DNA of 64,000 nt, taken from positions 1 through 64,000 of the forward strand of contig JBKDUF010000096.1 in the NCBI GenBank assembly GCA_046339595.1, read 5' to 3'. This document shows positions 41,546 to 49,264 of the stretch, one piece after another (the stretch's first letter is position 1; each line of letters begins with the position of its first letter). Source of the stretch: Ga0077527 sp021300125 (GTDB lineage: Bacteria > Pseudomonadota > Gammaproteobacteria > Burkholderiales > SG8-41). The translations under genes and the position numbers were made by a program. The notes beneath the pieces were generated by a model that saw only the letters and a list, made by a program, of their open reading frames with translations, had not been told where the DNA came from and did not search any database.

Positions 41546-42699
41546 TGGAACGTTTTTTCGCAAGCTGCCCGCGCGGACTCGAAGGCGTGCTCGGCGAGGA
41601 ATTGCAGTCCCTCTCCGCCTCGAAGCTTGAGCCCGTCGATGGCGGCGTTGGCTTCAGCGGTCCCTATGCGCTGTGCCGTACCGTCAACCTGATGAGCCGC
41701 ATCGCCAGCCGCGTGCTCTGGCGCGTCGGAGCAGCCCGTTACCGCAGCGAAATCGACATCTTCAACGCGGCCAAACGCATTCCCTGGGGCCAATGGTTCG
41801 GCCCGCAGCAAACCATCCGGGTCGACACCGCCGCCATCCGGAGTCCGCTCAACAGCATCGACATTGTCACGCTGCGGGTGAAAGACGCGGTCTGCGACGT
41901 GCTGCGCGAAACCGCAGGCAGCCGTCCCGATGTGGATACCCGCAACCCCGACGTACGCATCCAGGTCTTCCTGACCCGCGACGAAGCGGTGTTCTACCTC
42001 GACACCTCCGGTGATGCGCTGTTCAAGCGCGGCTGGCGCGGCGCAGCCGGGGAGGCGCCTCTGCGCGAAAATCTCGCCGCCGGCATCCTCAAGCTGACCG
42101 GCTGGACAGCCGATGTGCCGCTGCTCGATCCGATGTGCGGCAGCGGCACCTTCCTGATCGAGGCCGCGCTGATGGCGCGTGGCCGCGCCCCCGGGCTGGG
42201 CCGCCGCTTCGGCTTCGAGAACCTGAAGAACCACGACGCCGCAGCCTGGCAGCGCGAACGTGACCATGCAGCAGCCCAAGAAAATAAATCAATCAAAACA
42301 AGGGTTTATGGTTATGATCGCAGCGGAGATGCGATCGCCATCGCCCGCCGCAACGCCGAGGCGCTGGGCCTGCAGGACGACATCGCGCTAAAGCAATGCA
42401 GCCTCGAGGATTCCAAGCCGCCGCTGCCCTCGGGCCTGCTCATCACCAACCCGCCCTATGGCGTGCGCCTGGAAGAACTCGACGACCTCGCCGCCTGGTA
42501 TCCCAAACTCGGCGACATCCTGAAGCAGCGTTATGCGGGATGGACCGCGTACATCTTCACCGCCGACCTGCGCATCGCCAAGCTGATGCGGCTGCAGCCG
42601 TCGCGACGCACGCCGCTCTTCAATGGCGCGCTGGAGTGCCGCTTGTTCCGCTACGAGATCGTGGCGGGAAGCATGCGCAAACCCAAAGCGGAAAACTGA
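41545..42699 (+). CDS. RlmL-type (THUMP) RNA methyltransferase
   Basis: A 384-residue protein like the N-terminal half of E. coli RlmL: an N-terminal ferredoxin-like/THUMP region (FFASCPRGLEGVLGEEL, SPYALC... residues about 1-160) and a Rossmann methyltransferase domain with motif I LLDPMCGSGTFLIEAA and the catalytic NPPY at 302-305. These modify N2 of guanosine in 23S rRNA (G2445 in E. coli). Whether the fused C-terminal RlmK half is absent by design cannot be told; it is not in this gene. In the middle an AT-rich codon patch (ENKSIKTRVYGYD) breaks the GC-rich composition. Short of a symbol because RlmL is a fusion in E. coli. Confidence 0.92.
   Translation: MERFFASCPRGLEGVLGEELQSLSASKLEPVDGGVGFSGPYALCRTVNLMSRIASRVLWRVGAARYRSEIDIFNAAKRIPWGQWFGPQQTIRVDTAAIRSPLNSIDIVTLRVKDAVCDVLRETAGSRPDVDTRNPDVRIQVFLTRDEAVFYLDTSGDALFKRGWRGAAGEAPLRENLAAGILKLTGWTADVPLLDPMCGSGTFLIEAALMARGRAPGLGRRFGFENLKNHDAAAWQRERDHAAAQENKSIKTRVYGYDRSGDAIAIARRNAEALGLQDDIALKQCSLEDSKPPLPSGLLITNPPYGVRLEELDDLAAWYPKLGDILKQRYAGWTAYIFTADLRIAKLMRLQPSRRTPLFNGALECRLFRYEIVAGSMRKPKAEN
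42288..42298 (+). repeat. Intragenic AT-rich motif ATCAATCAAAA
   Basis: Lies in an AT-rich patch of about 39 bases (42280-42318) inside the RlmL-type gene. Its first ten bases recur at 61274-61283 upstream of the MerR gene. The reading frame is unbroken. Confidence 0.4.
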
Positions 42700-42754
42700 C
42701 GCTGCGTTTTCCGGCGTAGCGCTTGCAGCAGCCGCGACCAACCCGGAGCCCGCG

Positions 42755-43912
42755 TCAACGCGCGAGATAGCCTGCGTCAAGCTTGCCGATTTCGGGACAC
42801 CCCATCATCGCGAGGATGCGGTCGATCTCGTCACGATAAATCTCGATGGCCCGCGCAGCCCCCGCCTCCCCGGCCATCGCCAGCCCGTAGAGCGTAGCAC
42901 GGCCGATCATCACCGCATCGGCGCCCAGGGCAAGGCCCTTGATCACGTCGGAGCCGCGCCGGAAACCACTGTCAACGATCACCGTGACCCGGCTGCCGAC
43001 AGCCTCGACCACCTCGGGCAGGATTTCAATCGGTGCCCGGGTGCTGTCCAGGGCGCGACCGCCATGGTTGGAAACGATCACGCCATCCACGCCGCATTCG
43101 GCGGCGAGCTTTGCGTCTTCGGCGCGCAGGATGCCCTTCACCAGCAGCGGACGTGGCCACAGCCTGCGGATTTCGCGCAGGTCATCCCAGGTCAGCGAGT
43201 CGCTGACCATCATCGAGCGGCCCATCGGCAGCGCGGTGATTTTGGTTTTCATCGCGGTCGGGTAGTTCTCGTAGCGGGGCATGCCGGTGGTGAGCAGGTA
43301 GCGCAGCAGCACACCGGCAAGCCAGCGCGGATGCAGCAGAACATCCGTGACATTGCGCCGCGTGAAGCGGAACGGCACGGTCATGCCGTTGCGCAGGTTG
43401 TACTCGCGCCCCGGCGGCACCGGCGTATCCACCGTCACCACCAGCGCCTGGTAGCCGGCGGCTTTGGCACGCTCGATCAGTGCATGCGAGGCGGCGCGGT
43501 CGGGCCACATGTAGACCTGGAACCACAGTTCGCCACCGGCTTCAGCGGCGACGCGCTCCAGCGCGGTCATCGATCCAGTGGCGAGCGTGTACGGAATGCC
43601 TGCTGCCCTCGCCGCGCGGGCCAGCGCGACCTCACCCTCGTACCAGGCCAGCCCCGCGGAGCCGGTGGGGCCGACCACGACCGGCATGGCCTGCGTCTTG
43701 CCGAAAAGGCTGATGTGCTGCGAGCGCCGGGAGGTGTCGACCAGCATGTGCGGATTGAGCTTGATGCGCTCGAACGCTGCGCGGTTGTTGGCAAGCGCCA
43801 CCTCGTCGCCATTGCCGCGATCAAAAAACTCGAACACGCCGCGCGGCAGGCGCTGGCGTGCCTGTTCGCGCAAGTCGGCAATGTCGTAGGCGCCCAGTGT
43901 AGGTTCTGACAT
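42755..43912 (-). CDS. Alpha-hydroxy-acid dehydrogenase (L-lactate dehydrogenase-like, FMN)
   Basis: A 385-residue flavoprotein of the LldD/glycolate-oxidase family. FMN and substrate sites are recognisable: GPTGSAGLAWYEGE near 85-98, a TVDTPVPPGREYNLRNG stretch, IVSNHGGRALD with the catalytic His, and GADAVMIGRATLYGLA near the end. This group includes L-lactate, mandelate and related dehydrogenases; the substrate cannot be fixed here. The ATG at 43912 is preferred over a TTG nine bases earlier. An IHF-like AT-rich motif lies immediately upstream. It converges with the RNA methyltransferase gene. Confidence 0.9.
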   Translation of the reverse strand: MSEPTLGAYDIADLREQARQRLPRGVFEFFDRGNGDEVALANNRAAFERIKLNPHMLVDTSRRSQHISLFGKTQAMPVVVGPTGSAGLAWYEGEVALARAARAAGIPYTLATGSMTALERVAAEAGGELWFQVYMWPDRAASHALIERAKAAGYQALVVTVDTPVPPGREYNLRNGMTVPFRFTRRNVTDVLLHPRWLAGVLLRYLLTTGMPRYENYPTAMKTKITALPMGRSMMVSDSLTWDDLREIRRLWPRPLLVKGILRAEDAKLAAECGVDGVIVSNHGGRALDSTRAPIEILPEVVEAVGSRVTVIVDSGFRRGSDVIKGLALGADAVMIGRATLYGLAMAGEAGAARAIEIYRDEIDRILAMMGCPEIGKLDAGYLAR

Positions 43913-43919
43913 TTTATTC

Positions 43920-43938
43920 AATTAAATCAATAAGTTAT
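43920..43938 (+). promoter_or_regulatory. AT-rich motif matching the IHF consensus, copy 2
   Basis: AATTAAATCAATAAGTTAT differs from the copy at 26899-26917 by one base in 19. Inner AATCAATAAGTTA fits WATCAA-N4-TTR. It stands just upstream of the lldD-like start and after the TauE stop. Confidence 0.5.
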
Positions 43939-43943
43939 TACGA

Positions 43944-44702
43944 CTAAACGGGGGCGCGAATGCCCCGCAACAGCAACGATCCGCCGATCAGCAGCAGCAG
44001 AATGCTGACCACACGCAGCAGGCTCTGCCGCGAGGCCCTGAGCTGGATGCGATGGCCGGCCCAGATGCCGCCAAGTGCAAAGGGTATCAGTAGCAGCGCA
44101 CCCAGCACGCGGTCCCACAGCATCAGGCCGCCGGCGAGGAACACCAGCGCGCGAATTGAGGTCGACAGTAGCACCATGTTCGACAGTGTGGCGCGCAACA
44201 CCGCCTTGTCGGGCAGGCGCCGCGACAGGTAGACCGCATAGGGCGGTGCGCCGACACCGAACAGTGTGCCCGACGCGCCACCGCAGAAGCCGGAGATTAC
44301 CGCCCAGGGATGGCGCGAGATGCCGCCCTGCGGCACGCCGGCATACAGCGAATACAGGCCGTAGCCGCAGAGAAAAACGCCAAAGGCGAAAAGGGTGGCC
44401 TGGTGCGGGATGGTCACCAGCGCGGTGACGCCGGCCACCGCGCCGGCCAGCGAAAACGGCGCCATCCATTTCAGCTCGCCAAGGTCGGCATCCCTGGAAA
44501 AGCGCGAGCCCAGCGCGAAGGATGCCGAGACGTCGAGGATCACGCACATCGGCAGCACAAAGGACAGCGGGAAAAAAAACGACAGCGCCGGCACCGTGAA
44601 CATCGCCGCACCGAAGGCGGTAACGCCGAAGATCACGTAGGAGGCCGCGACTATTGCCGCACAGGCGGCCCAGGTGTCCAGCCCGAAAGGCAGGGCATCC
44701 AT
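43944..44702 (-). CDS. TauE/SafE-family anion exporter
   Basis: A 252-residue membrane protein with about eight helices, two halves of similar arrangement (YVIFGVTAFGAAMF and SGFCGGASGTLFGVGAPPYAVYL), typical of the TauE/SafE/YfcA family of sulfite, sulfoacetate or other organic-anion exporters. Substrate unknown. The frame opens with TTG codons at 44708, but the ATG at 44702 is likelier; its upstream sequence is the T tract of the pilU terminator, so no ribosome binding site is seen and translation start is uncertain. It is downstream of pilU, but separated from it by the terminator. Confidence 0.85.
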   Translation of the reverse strand: MDALPFGLDTWAACAAIVAASYVIFGVTAFGAAMFTVPALSFFFPLSFVLPMCVILDVSASFALGSRFSRDADLGELKWMAPFSLAGAVAGVTALVTIPHQATLFAFGVFLCGYGLYSLYAGVPQGGISRHPWAVISGFCGGASGTLFGVGAPPYAVYLSRRLPDKAVLRATLSNMVLLSTSIRALVFLAGGLMLWDRVLGALLLIPFALGGIWAGHRIQLRASRQSLLRVVSILLLLIGGSLLLRGIRAPV

Positions 44703-44710
44703 CAACAAAA

Positions 44711-44732
44711 ACGCCGGCCAGGGGGCCGGCGT
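44711..44732 (-). terminator. Intrinsic terminator after pilU
   Basis: ACGCCGGCC (44711-44719) pairs with GGCCGGCGT (44724-44732) around an AGGG loop; on the minus strand it is followed by TTTTG. It lies 21 bases after the pilU stop and only nine bases before the TauE ATG, so it isolates the pilTU genes from that gene. Confidence 0.85.
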
Positions 44733-44753
44733 CGGGACATCAGCCGCTGGACA

Positions 44754-45890
44754 TCAGACAAGGTTGAGGTGCTCGATGCCGGTCATCACATCCTTGTCCT
44801 TGGCATCCTTGCTGTTGAGCTTGATCATCAGCCGCAGCTCGTTCATCGAGTCGGCGTTGCGTAAGGCATCCTCGTAGCTGATCTGCCCGGCTTCGTAGAG
44901 GTCAAACAGGTGCTGGTCGAAGGTCTGCATGCCCAGCTCGCGCGACTTGGCCATGACGCCCTTGATCTCGTGCACCTCGCCCTTGAAGATCATGTCGGCG
45001 ATCAATGGTGAGTTAAGCAGGATCTCCACCGCGGCGGCACGGCCCTTGCCGTCCTTCTTGGGGATCAGGCGCTGGGAAATCAGCGCGCGGATGTTCAGCG
45101 AAAGATCCATCAGCAGCTGGTGTTTCCGCTCTTCCGGGAAGAAGTTGATGATCCGGTCCAGCGCCTGGTTGGCGCTGTTGGCGTGCAGCGTCGCCATTGC
45201 GAGGTGGCCAGTTTCGGCGAAGGCAATCGCATGGTCCATGGTGTCGCGGTCGCGTATCTCGCCGATCAGGATCACATCCGGGGCCTGGCGCAGGGTGTTT
45301 TTCAGTGCGGCATGCCAGTTTTCGGTATCCACACCGACCTCGCGCTGGGTGACCACGCAGTTCTTGTGGTCGTGCACATACTCGATCGGGTCTTCGATGG
45401 TGATGATGTGGCCGTAGCTGTTTTCGTTGCGGTAGCCGATCATCGCTGCGAGCGAGGTCGACTTGCCGGAACCGGTGCCGCCGACCATGATGATCAGACC
45501 GCGCTTGGTCATTACGACATCCTTCAGCACGGGCGGCAGCTTGAGATCGTCGAACTTCGGGATCGAGGTGTTGATCGTGCGCAGCACCATGCCCACGCGG
45601 CCCTGCTGCATGAAGGCGTTGACGCGGAAGCGGCCGATGTCGCCGGGGCTGATCGCGAAGTTGCACTCCTTGGTCGCCTCGAACTCGCTGGCCTGCTTGT
45701 CGTTCATGATGCCGCGCGCAAGTTCGGCCGTGTGCTGGGGGGTGAGTGCCTGCTGCGCAACCGGAGTCATCTTGCCGTCAAGTTTGATCGCCGGGGGAAA
45801 GCCTGCGGTAATGAACAGGTCGGACGCCTTTTTCGCGACCATTGCCCGCAGCAGATCGTGCATGAACTTGACTGCCTGCTCTCTTTCCAT
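44754..45890 (-). CDS. pilU: Type IV pilus retraction ATPase PilU
   Basis: A 378-residue hexameric secretion-type ATPase that assists PilT in pilus retraction. The PAS-like N-terminal domain is followed by Walker A GGTGSGKST, ITIEDPIEYVH (Asp box), EVGVDTENWH and Walker B LIGEIRDRDT, then the HIS box GHLAMATLHANSA. The longer C-terminal tail and VMTKRG beginnings separate it from PilT. It is preceded on the same strand by pilT after 40 bases, the standard pilT-pilU order. Confidence 0.95.
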   Translation of the reverse strand: MEREQAVKFMHDLLRAMVAKKASDLFITAGFPPAIKLDGKMTPVAQQALTPQHTAELARGIMNDKQASEFEATKECNFAISPGDIGRFRVNAFMQQGRVGMVLRTINTSIPKFDDLKLPPVLKDVVMTKRGLIIMVGGTGSGKSTSLAAMIGYRNENSYGHIITIEDPIEYVHDHKNCVVTQREVGVDTENWHAALKNTLRQAPDVILIGEIRDRDTMDHAIAFAETGHLAMATLHANSANQALDRIINFFPEERKHQLLMDLSLNIRALISQRLIPKKDGKGRAAAVEILLNSPLIADMIFKGEVHEIKGVMAKSRELGMQTFDQHLFDLYEAGQISYEDALRNADSMNELRLMIKLNSKDAKDKDVMTGIEHLNLV

Positions 45891-45930
45891 GCTATGGCTC
45901 CAGTTGTTGCACGTTGCCCGCGCCGCCGGA

Positions 45931-46971
45931 TCAGCGGAACGCGTCCTTGTTCATCGCCTTGCCGCGCGCCTCTTCCACCGAAACGATGTTGCGCTTGACC
46001 AGGTCCTGCAGGTTCTGGTCCAGGGTCTGCATGCCGAGCTGGGCGCCGGTCTGGATCGCGGAATACATCTGTGCCACCTTGTTCTCGCGGATCAGGTTGC
46101 GGATGGCCGGAGTGCCGACCATGATCTCGTGAGCCGCGGCGCGGCCGCTGCCGTCCTTGGTCTTGAGCAGGGTCTGCGAGATCACCGCGCGCAGCGACTC
46201 GGACAGCATCGCGCGCATCATTTCCTTTTCTTCCGCGGGGAATACATCAATGATCCGGTCAATGGTCTTGGCGGCAGAACTGGTGTGCAGCGTGCCGAAC
46301 ACCAGGTGGCCCGTTTCGGCGGCGGTCAGTGCAAGACGGATGGTTTCGAGGTCGCGCATCTCGCCGACGAGAATGATGTCAGGATCCTCCCGCAGCGCCG
46401 AGCGCAGCGCGTTGGAGAACGACAGCGTATGCGGGCCGACCTCGCGCTGGTTGATCAGGCATTTCTTGGATTCGTGCACGAATTCGATCGGGTCCTCGAC
46501 TGTCAGGATGTGTCCCTGCTCGTTTTCGTTGATGTGGTTGATGATGGCGGCCAGCGTGGTCGACTTGCCGGACCCGGTGGGACCCGTCACCAGCACCACG
46601 CCGCGCGGCTGATTGGCGATCTCGGTGAAGACTTTCGGCGCCTTGAGGTCTTCCAGGCTCAGCACCTTGGACGGAATGGTCCGGAACACCGCGCCGGCGC
46701 CGCGCTGCTGCACGAAGGCGTTGACGCGGAACCGCGCCAGATTGGGGATCGAGAACGAGAAGTCGCACTCAAGGTTTTCCTCGTAGAACTTGCGCTGGCC
46801 GTCGTTCATGATGTCGTACACCATCGCATGCACATCCTTGTGCTCCAAGGGCGGCAGGTTGATGCGCCGGACATCACCATGCACACGAATCATCGGCGGC
46901 AGGCCGGATGACAGATGCAGGTCTGAGGCCTTGTTTTTGACCACGAAGGCCAGCAGTTCGGAGATGTCCAT
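45931..46971 (-). CDS. pilT: Type IV pilus twitching motility ATPase PilT
   Basis: A 346-residue ATPase that depolymerises type IV pili. It starts MDISELLAFVVKNKASDLHLSSGLPP, has Walker A GPTGSGKST, the Asp box LTVEDPIEFVH, Walker B LVGEMRDLET and the His box GHLVFGTLHTSSA, and a C-terminal AIRNLIRENKVAQMYS motif that is a hallmark of PilT. The ATG at 46971 lies in an AT-rich spot (TTATAA), with a poor ribosome binding site; the divergent yggS gene and an 18-base tandem repeat lie upstream. Confidence 0.96.
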   Translation of the reverse strand: MDISELLAFVVKNKASDLHLSSGLPPMIRVHGDVRRINLPPLEHKDVHAMVYDIMNDGQRKFYEENLECDFSFSIPNLARFRVNAFVQQRGAGAVFRTIPSKVLSLEDLKAPKVFTEIANQPRGVVLVTGPTGSGKSTTLAAIINHINENEQGHILTVEDPIEFVHESKKCLINQREVGPHTLSFSNALRSALREDPDIILVGEMRDLETIRLALTAAETGHLVFGTLHTSSAAKTIDRIIDVFPAEEKEMMRAMLSESLRAVISQTLLKTKDGSGRAAAHEIMVGTPAIRNLIRENKVAQMYSAIQTGAQLGMQTLDQNLQDLVKRNIVSVEEARGKAMNKDAFR

Positions 46972-47007
46972 TTATAATTCCCGGGGAAAGTGTGCTGACA
47001 CCAAAAG

Positions 47008-47043
47008 ACCGGTTTTTCTGGGGCGACCGGTATTTCTGTGGCA
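47008..47043 (+). repeat. 18-base direct repeat between pilT and yggS
   Basis: Two adjacent copies (47008-47025 and 47026-47043) start ACCGGT and share 15 of 18 bases. They stand in the 112-base gap between the divergent pilT and yggS genes. Their use is unknown. Confidence 0.5.
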
Positions 47044-47083
47044 CATGAAGTCGTGTAGGCCAGCCTCTGAGCGCGTCGAAATT

Positions 47084-47785
47084 ATGGTCACAATAGCCGG
47101 GAACTTGCAAGCCGTGAAGCAGCGCATCGCACAGGCCGCAGCGGCTGCAAACCGCCCGTCACAAAGCATTCAACTGCTCGCCGTCAGCAAAACTTTCGGC
47201 GTTGCCGAAATCGAGGCTGCATGGCAGGCCGGACAACACGCCTTCGGCGAAAATTTCGTGCAGGAAAGCCTGGCGAAAATCGCAGCGCTGCAGCGGCTCG
47301 GCATCGAATGGCATTTCATCGGGCCGCTCCAGAGCAACAAGACACGGCCGGTGGCTGAACACTTCGCCTGGGTGCACAGCCTCGAACGCGACAAGATCGC
47401 GCGCCGCCTGAATGACGCGCGGCCCCCGCAGCTGCCGCCGCTCAACGTGCTGGTACAGGTCAACGTCAGCGGCGAAACCAGCAAGAGCGGCGTGGTTCCC
47501 GGTGAAGAGCGCGCACTCGCCGACGCCATCGCCGGACTGCCGCGGCTGCGCCTGCGCGGACTGATGACCATCCCCGAGCCCACCGACGATCCGGCCCTGC
47601 TGCGCGCCCGGTTCGCAAGGCTTCGCGCACTGTTCGAGGCCCTGCGCACCGAACACCCGGATATCGATACGCTGTCCATGGGCATGTCAGCCGACCTTGA
47701 GGCGGCCATCGCCGAGGGCTCGACCCTGGTACGCGTGGGTACGGCCATTTTCGGCACGCGCCCGGCTCCTGCTGGCACTGCCTGA
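47084..47785 (+). CDS. yggS: PLP homeostasis protein YggS (PROSC family)
   Basis: A 233-residue PLP-binding, non-catalytic protein of the YggS/PROSC family with a TIM-barrel fold. The PLP lysine is in LLAVSKTFG at residue 36; HFIGPLQSNKT, VQVNVSGETSKSG and SMGMSADLEAAIAEGSTLVRVGTAIFG are the usual landmarks. The family buffers cellular PLP and affects amino-acid pools. The ATG at 47084 gives the expected length. The yggS-proC-yggT order is conserved and seen here. Confidence 0.95.
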   Translation: MVTIAGNLQAVKQRIAQAAAAANRPSQSIQLLAVSKTFGVAEIEAAWQAGQHAFGENFVQESLAKIAALQRLGIEWHFIGPLQSNKTRPVAEHFAWVHSLERDKIARRLNDARPPQLPPLNVLVQVNVSGETSKSGVVPGEERALADAIAGLPRLRLRGLMTIPEPTDDPALLRARFARLRALFEALRTEHPDIDTLSMGMSADLEAAIAEGSTLVRVGTAIFGTRPAPAGTA

Positions 47786-47796
47786 GCCGCGGTCCG

Positions 47797-47802
47797 TATA
47801 AT
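47797..47802 (+). promoter_or_regulatory. TATAAT box before proC
   Basis: A perfect -10 hexamer 12 bases after the yggS stop, but without a good -35 at 17 bases. The imperfect hairpin CGTCC-AATGC-GGACG follows. It may allow separate expression of proC-yggT. Confidence 0.35.
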
Positions 47803-47849
47803 CCCGGCTCAACCGTCCAATGCGGACGATTCCACCGGCAACACCCACC

Positions 47850-48674
47850 ATGAATATCCTGTTCATCGGCGGCGGCAACATGGCCGCCGCGATCATCGGC
47901 GGCCTCATTGCCAAGGGCTGGCCCGCGGCCAGCCTGTGCGCGGTGGATGTTGTACCCGCCGCGCTTGAGGTACTGCGCAGGCGCTACGGCATCCGTACCG
48001 CAGGCGACGGTGCCGCGGAAGCTCTGCGGGCGGATTGCGTGGTGCTCGCGGTCAAGCCGCAGCAGCTGCGCGAAGTGGCCCGGGGACTGGCGCCGTCAGC
48101 CGATGACCGGCTGGTGCTGAGCATCGCCGCCGGCATCCGCAGTGCCGACCTCGCACGCTGGCTGGGCGGCAAAGCGCGCGTGGTGCGGGCGATGCCCAAC
48201 ACGCCGGCACTGGTGGGCGCCGGAATCAGCGGCCTTTTTGCCATGCCCGGCGTCAGCGCCGGCGACCGCAGCCGCGCCGAAAGCGTGCTGTCCGCGGTGG
48301 GAGAAACCTTCTGGGTGGAGGACGAGGCCGCGCTCGATGCGGTCACCGCGGTCTCCGGCAGCGGCCCCGCCTATGTGTTCTATTTGATCGAGGCCCTGGA
48401 ACAGGCTGCGCGTGAACTGGGCCTGCCTCAAGACAGCGCGCGGCGCAGCGCCCTCGCAACCTTCGCCGGCGCGGTCAAGCTCGCGACTTCCGACGGCAGC
48501 GATCCGGCAACCCTGCGCGCCCGCGTGACTTCGAAGGGCGGCACCACCGAGCGCGCCATTGCATTGCTCGATGCCGCGGGGGTGAAAGCTGCGATGGTCA
48601 AAGCGGTGCAAGGCGCGCGGCTGCGCGCGGCTGAAATGGGCGATGAGCTGGGACGTGACGGCAACGGCGGGTGA
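47850..48674 (+). CDS. proC: Pyrroline-5-carboxylate reductase
   Basis: Reduces pyrroline-5-carboxylate to proline with NAD(P)H. The 274-residue protein begins ILFIGGGNMAAAII (Rossmann GxGxxG form), has VLAVKPQQ, AMPNTPALVGAGISG, VSGSGPAYVF and RARVTSKGGTTERAI near the C-terminus. The ATG at 47850 is chosen because the earlier in-frame codons (from 47820) precede the Rossmann start without family character. yggT follows three bases after. Confidence 0.95.
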   Translation: MNILFIGGGNMAAAIIGGLIAKGWPAASLCAVDVVPAALEVLRRRYGIRTAGDGAAEALRADCVVLAVKPQQLREVARGLAPSADDRLVLSIAAGIRSADLARWLGGKARVVRAMPNTPALVGAGISGLFAMPGVSAGDRSRAESVLSAVGETFWVEDEAALDAVTAVSGSGPAYVFYLIEALEQAARELGLPQDSARRSALATFAGAVKLATSDGSDPATLRARVTSKGGTTERAIALLDAAGVKAAMVKAVQGARLRAAEMGDELGRDGNGG

Positions 48675-48676
48675 CC

Positions 48677-49255
48677 ATGCTCGGTGAAACCCTGATTTTC
48701 CTGGCGCAGGTGGTGTTCGGCCTGCTCACGATCGCACTGCTGCTGCGCTTCTACCTGCAGTGGGTGCGCGCGCCCTACCGCAACCCGCTGGCCGATTTCG
48801 TCAATGCCCTGAGCGATTTCATGGTGAAGCCGGCGCGACGGGTGATCCCGGGGCTGTGGGGCATTGATCTGCCGACGCTGCTGCTCGCCTGGGTGATCCA
48901 GCTGCTGGAATGGCTTGCCGTTCTGCAGATCCGCGGCTGGCGCTGGCAACAGGACATCGGCATCGCTGTCCTGGCACTGGCGGCGCTCGCTGTGATCGCC
49001 GTGGCCAAAACACTGGTCTACATCGTGCTCTTTGCGACACTGCTGCAGGCGCTGCTGTCCTGGATCAATCCGGGCAGTCCGGTGGCGCCGCTGCTCGACG
49101 CAATGAGCCGGCCTTTCCTGGGCGTTTTCCGCCGCCGCATCCCGCCGGTTGGCGGCGTCGACCTGTCGCCGCTGTTTCTGATCGTGGCCTGCCAGCTGCT
49201 GCTGATGCTGCCGCTGGCCTGGCTCGAATCCGAGGCCCTGCGCCTGCTGCGCTGA
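48677..49255 (+). CDS. yggT: YggT family membrane protein
   Basis: A 192-residue membrane protein with two YggT repeats, each with helices and the RRVIPGLWGIDLPTLL / RRRIPPVGGVDLSPLF signature. Function unknown; the family is linked to osmotic protection and cell division in other bacteria. The ATG at 48677 stands two bases after the proC stop; a GTG six bases earlier is possible. Convergent with the cardiolipin-synthase-like gene (nine bases apart). Confidence 0.92.
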   Translation: MLGETLIFLAQVVFGLLTIALLLRFYLQWVRAPYRNPLADFVNALSDFMVKPARRVIPGLWGIDLPTLLLAWVIQLLEWLAVLQIRGWRWQQDIGIAVLALAALAVIAVAKTLVYIVLFATLLQALLSWINPGSPVAPLLDAMSRPFLGVFRRRIPPVGGVDLSPLFLIVACQLLLMLPLAWLESEALRLLR

Positions 49256-49264
49256 TCACCATCT

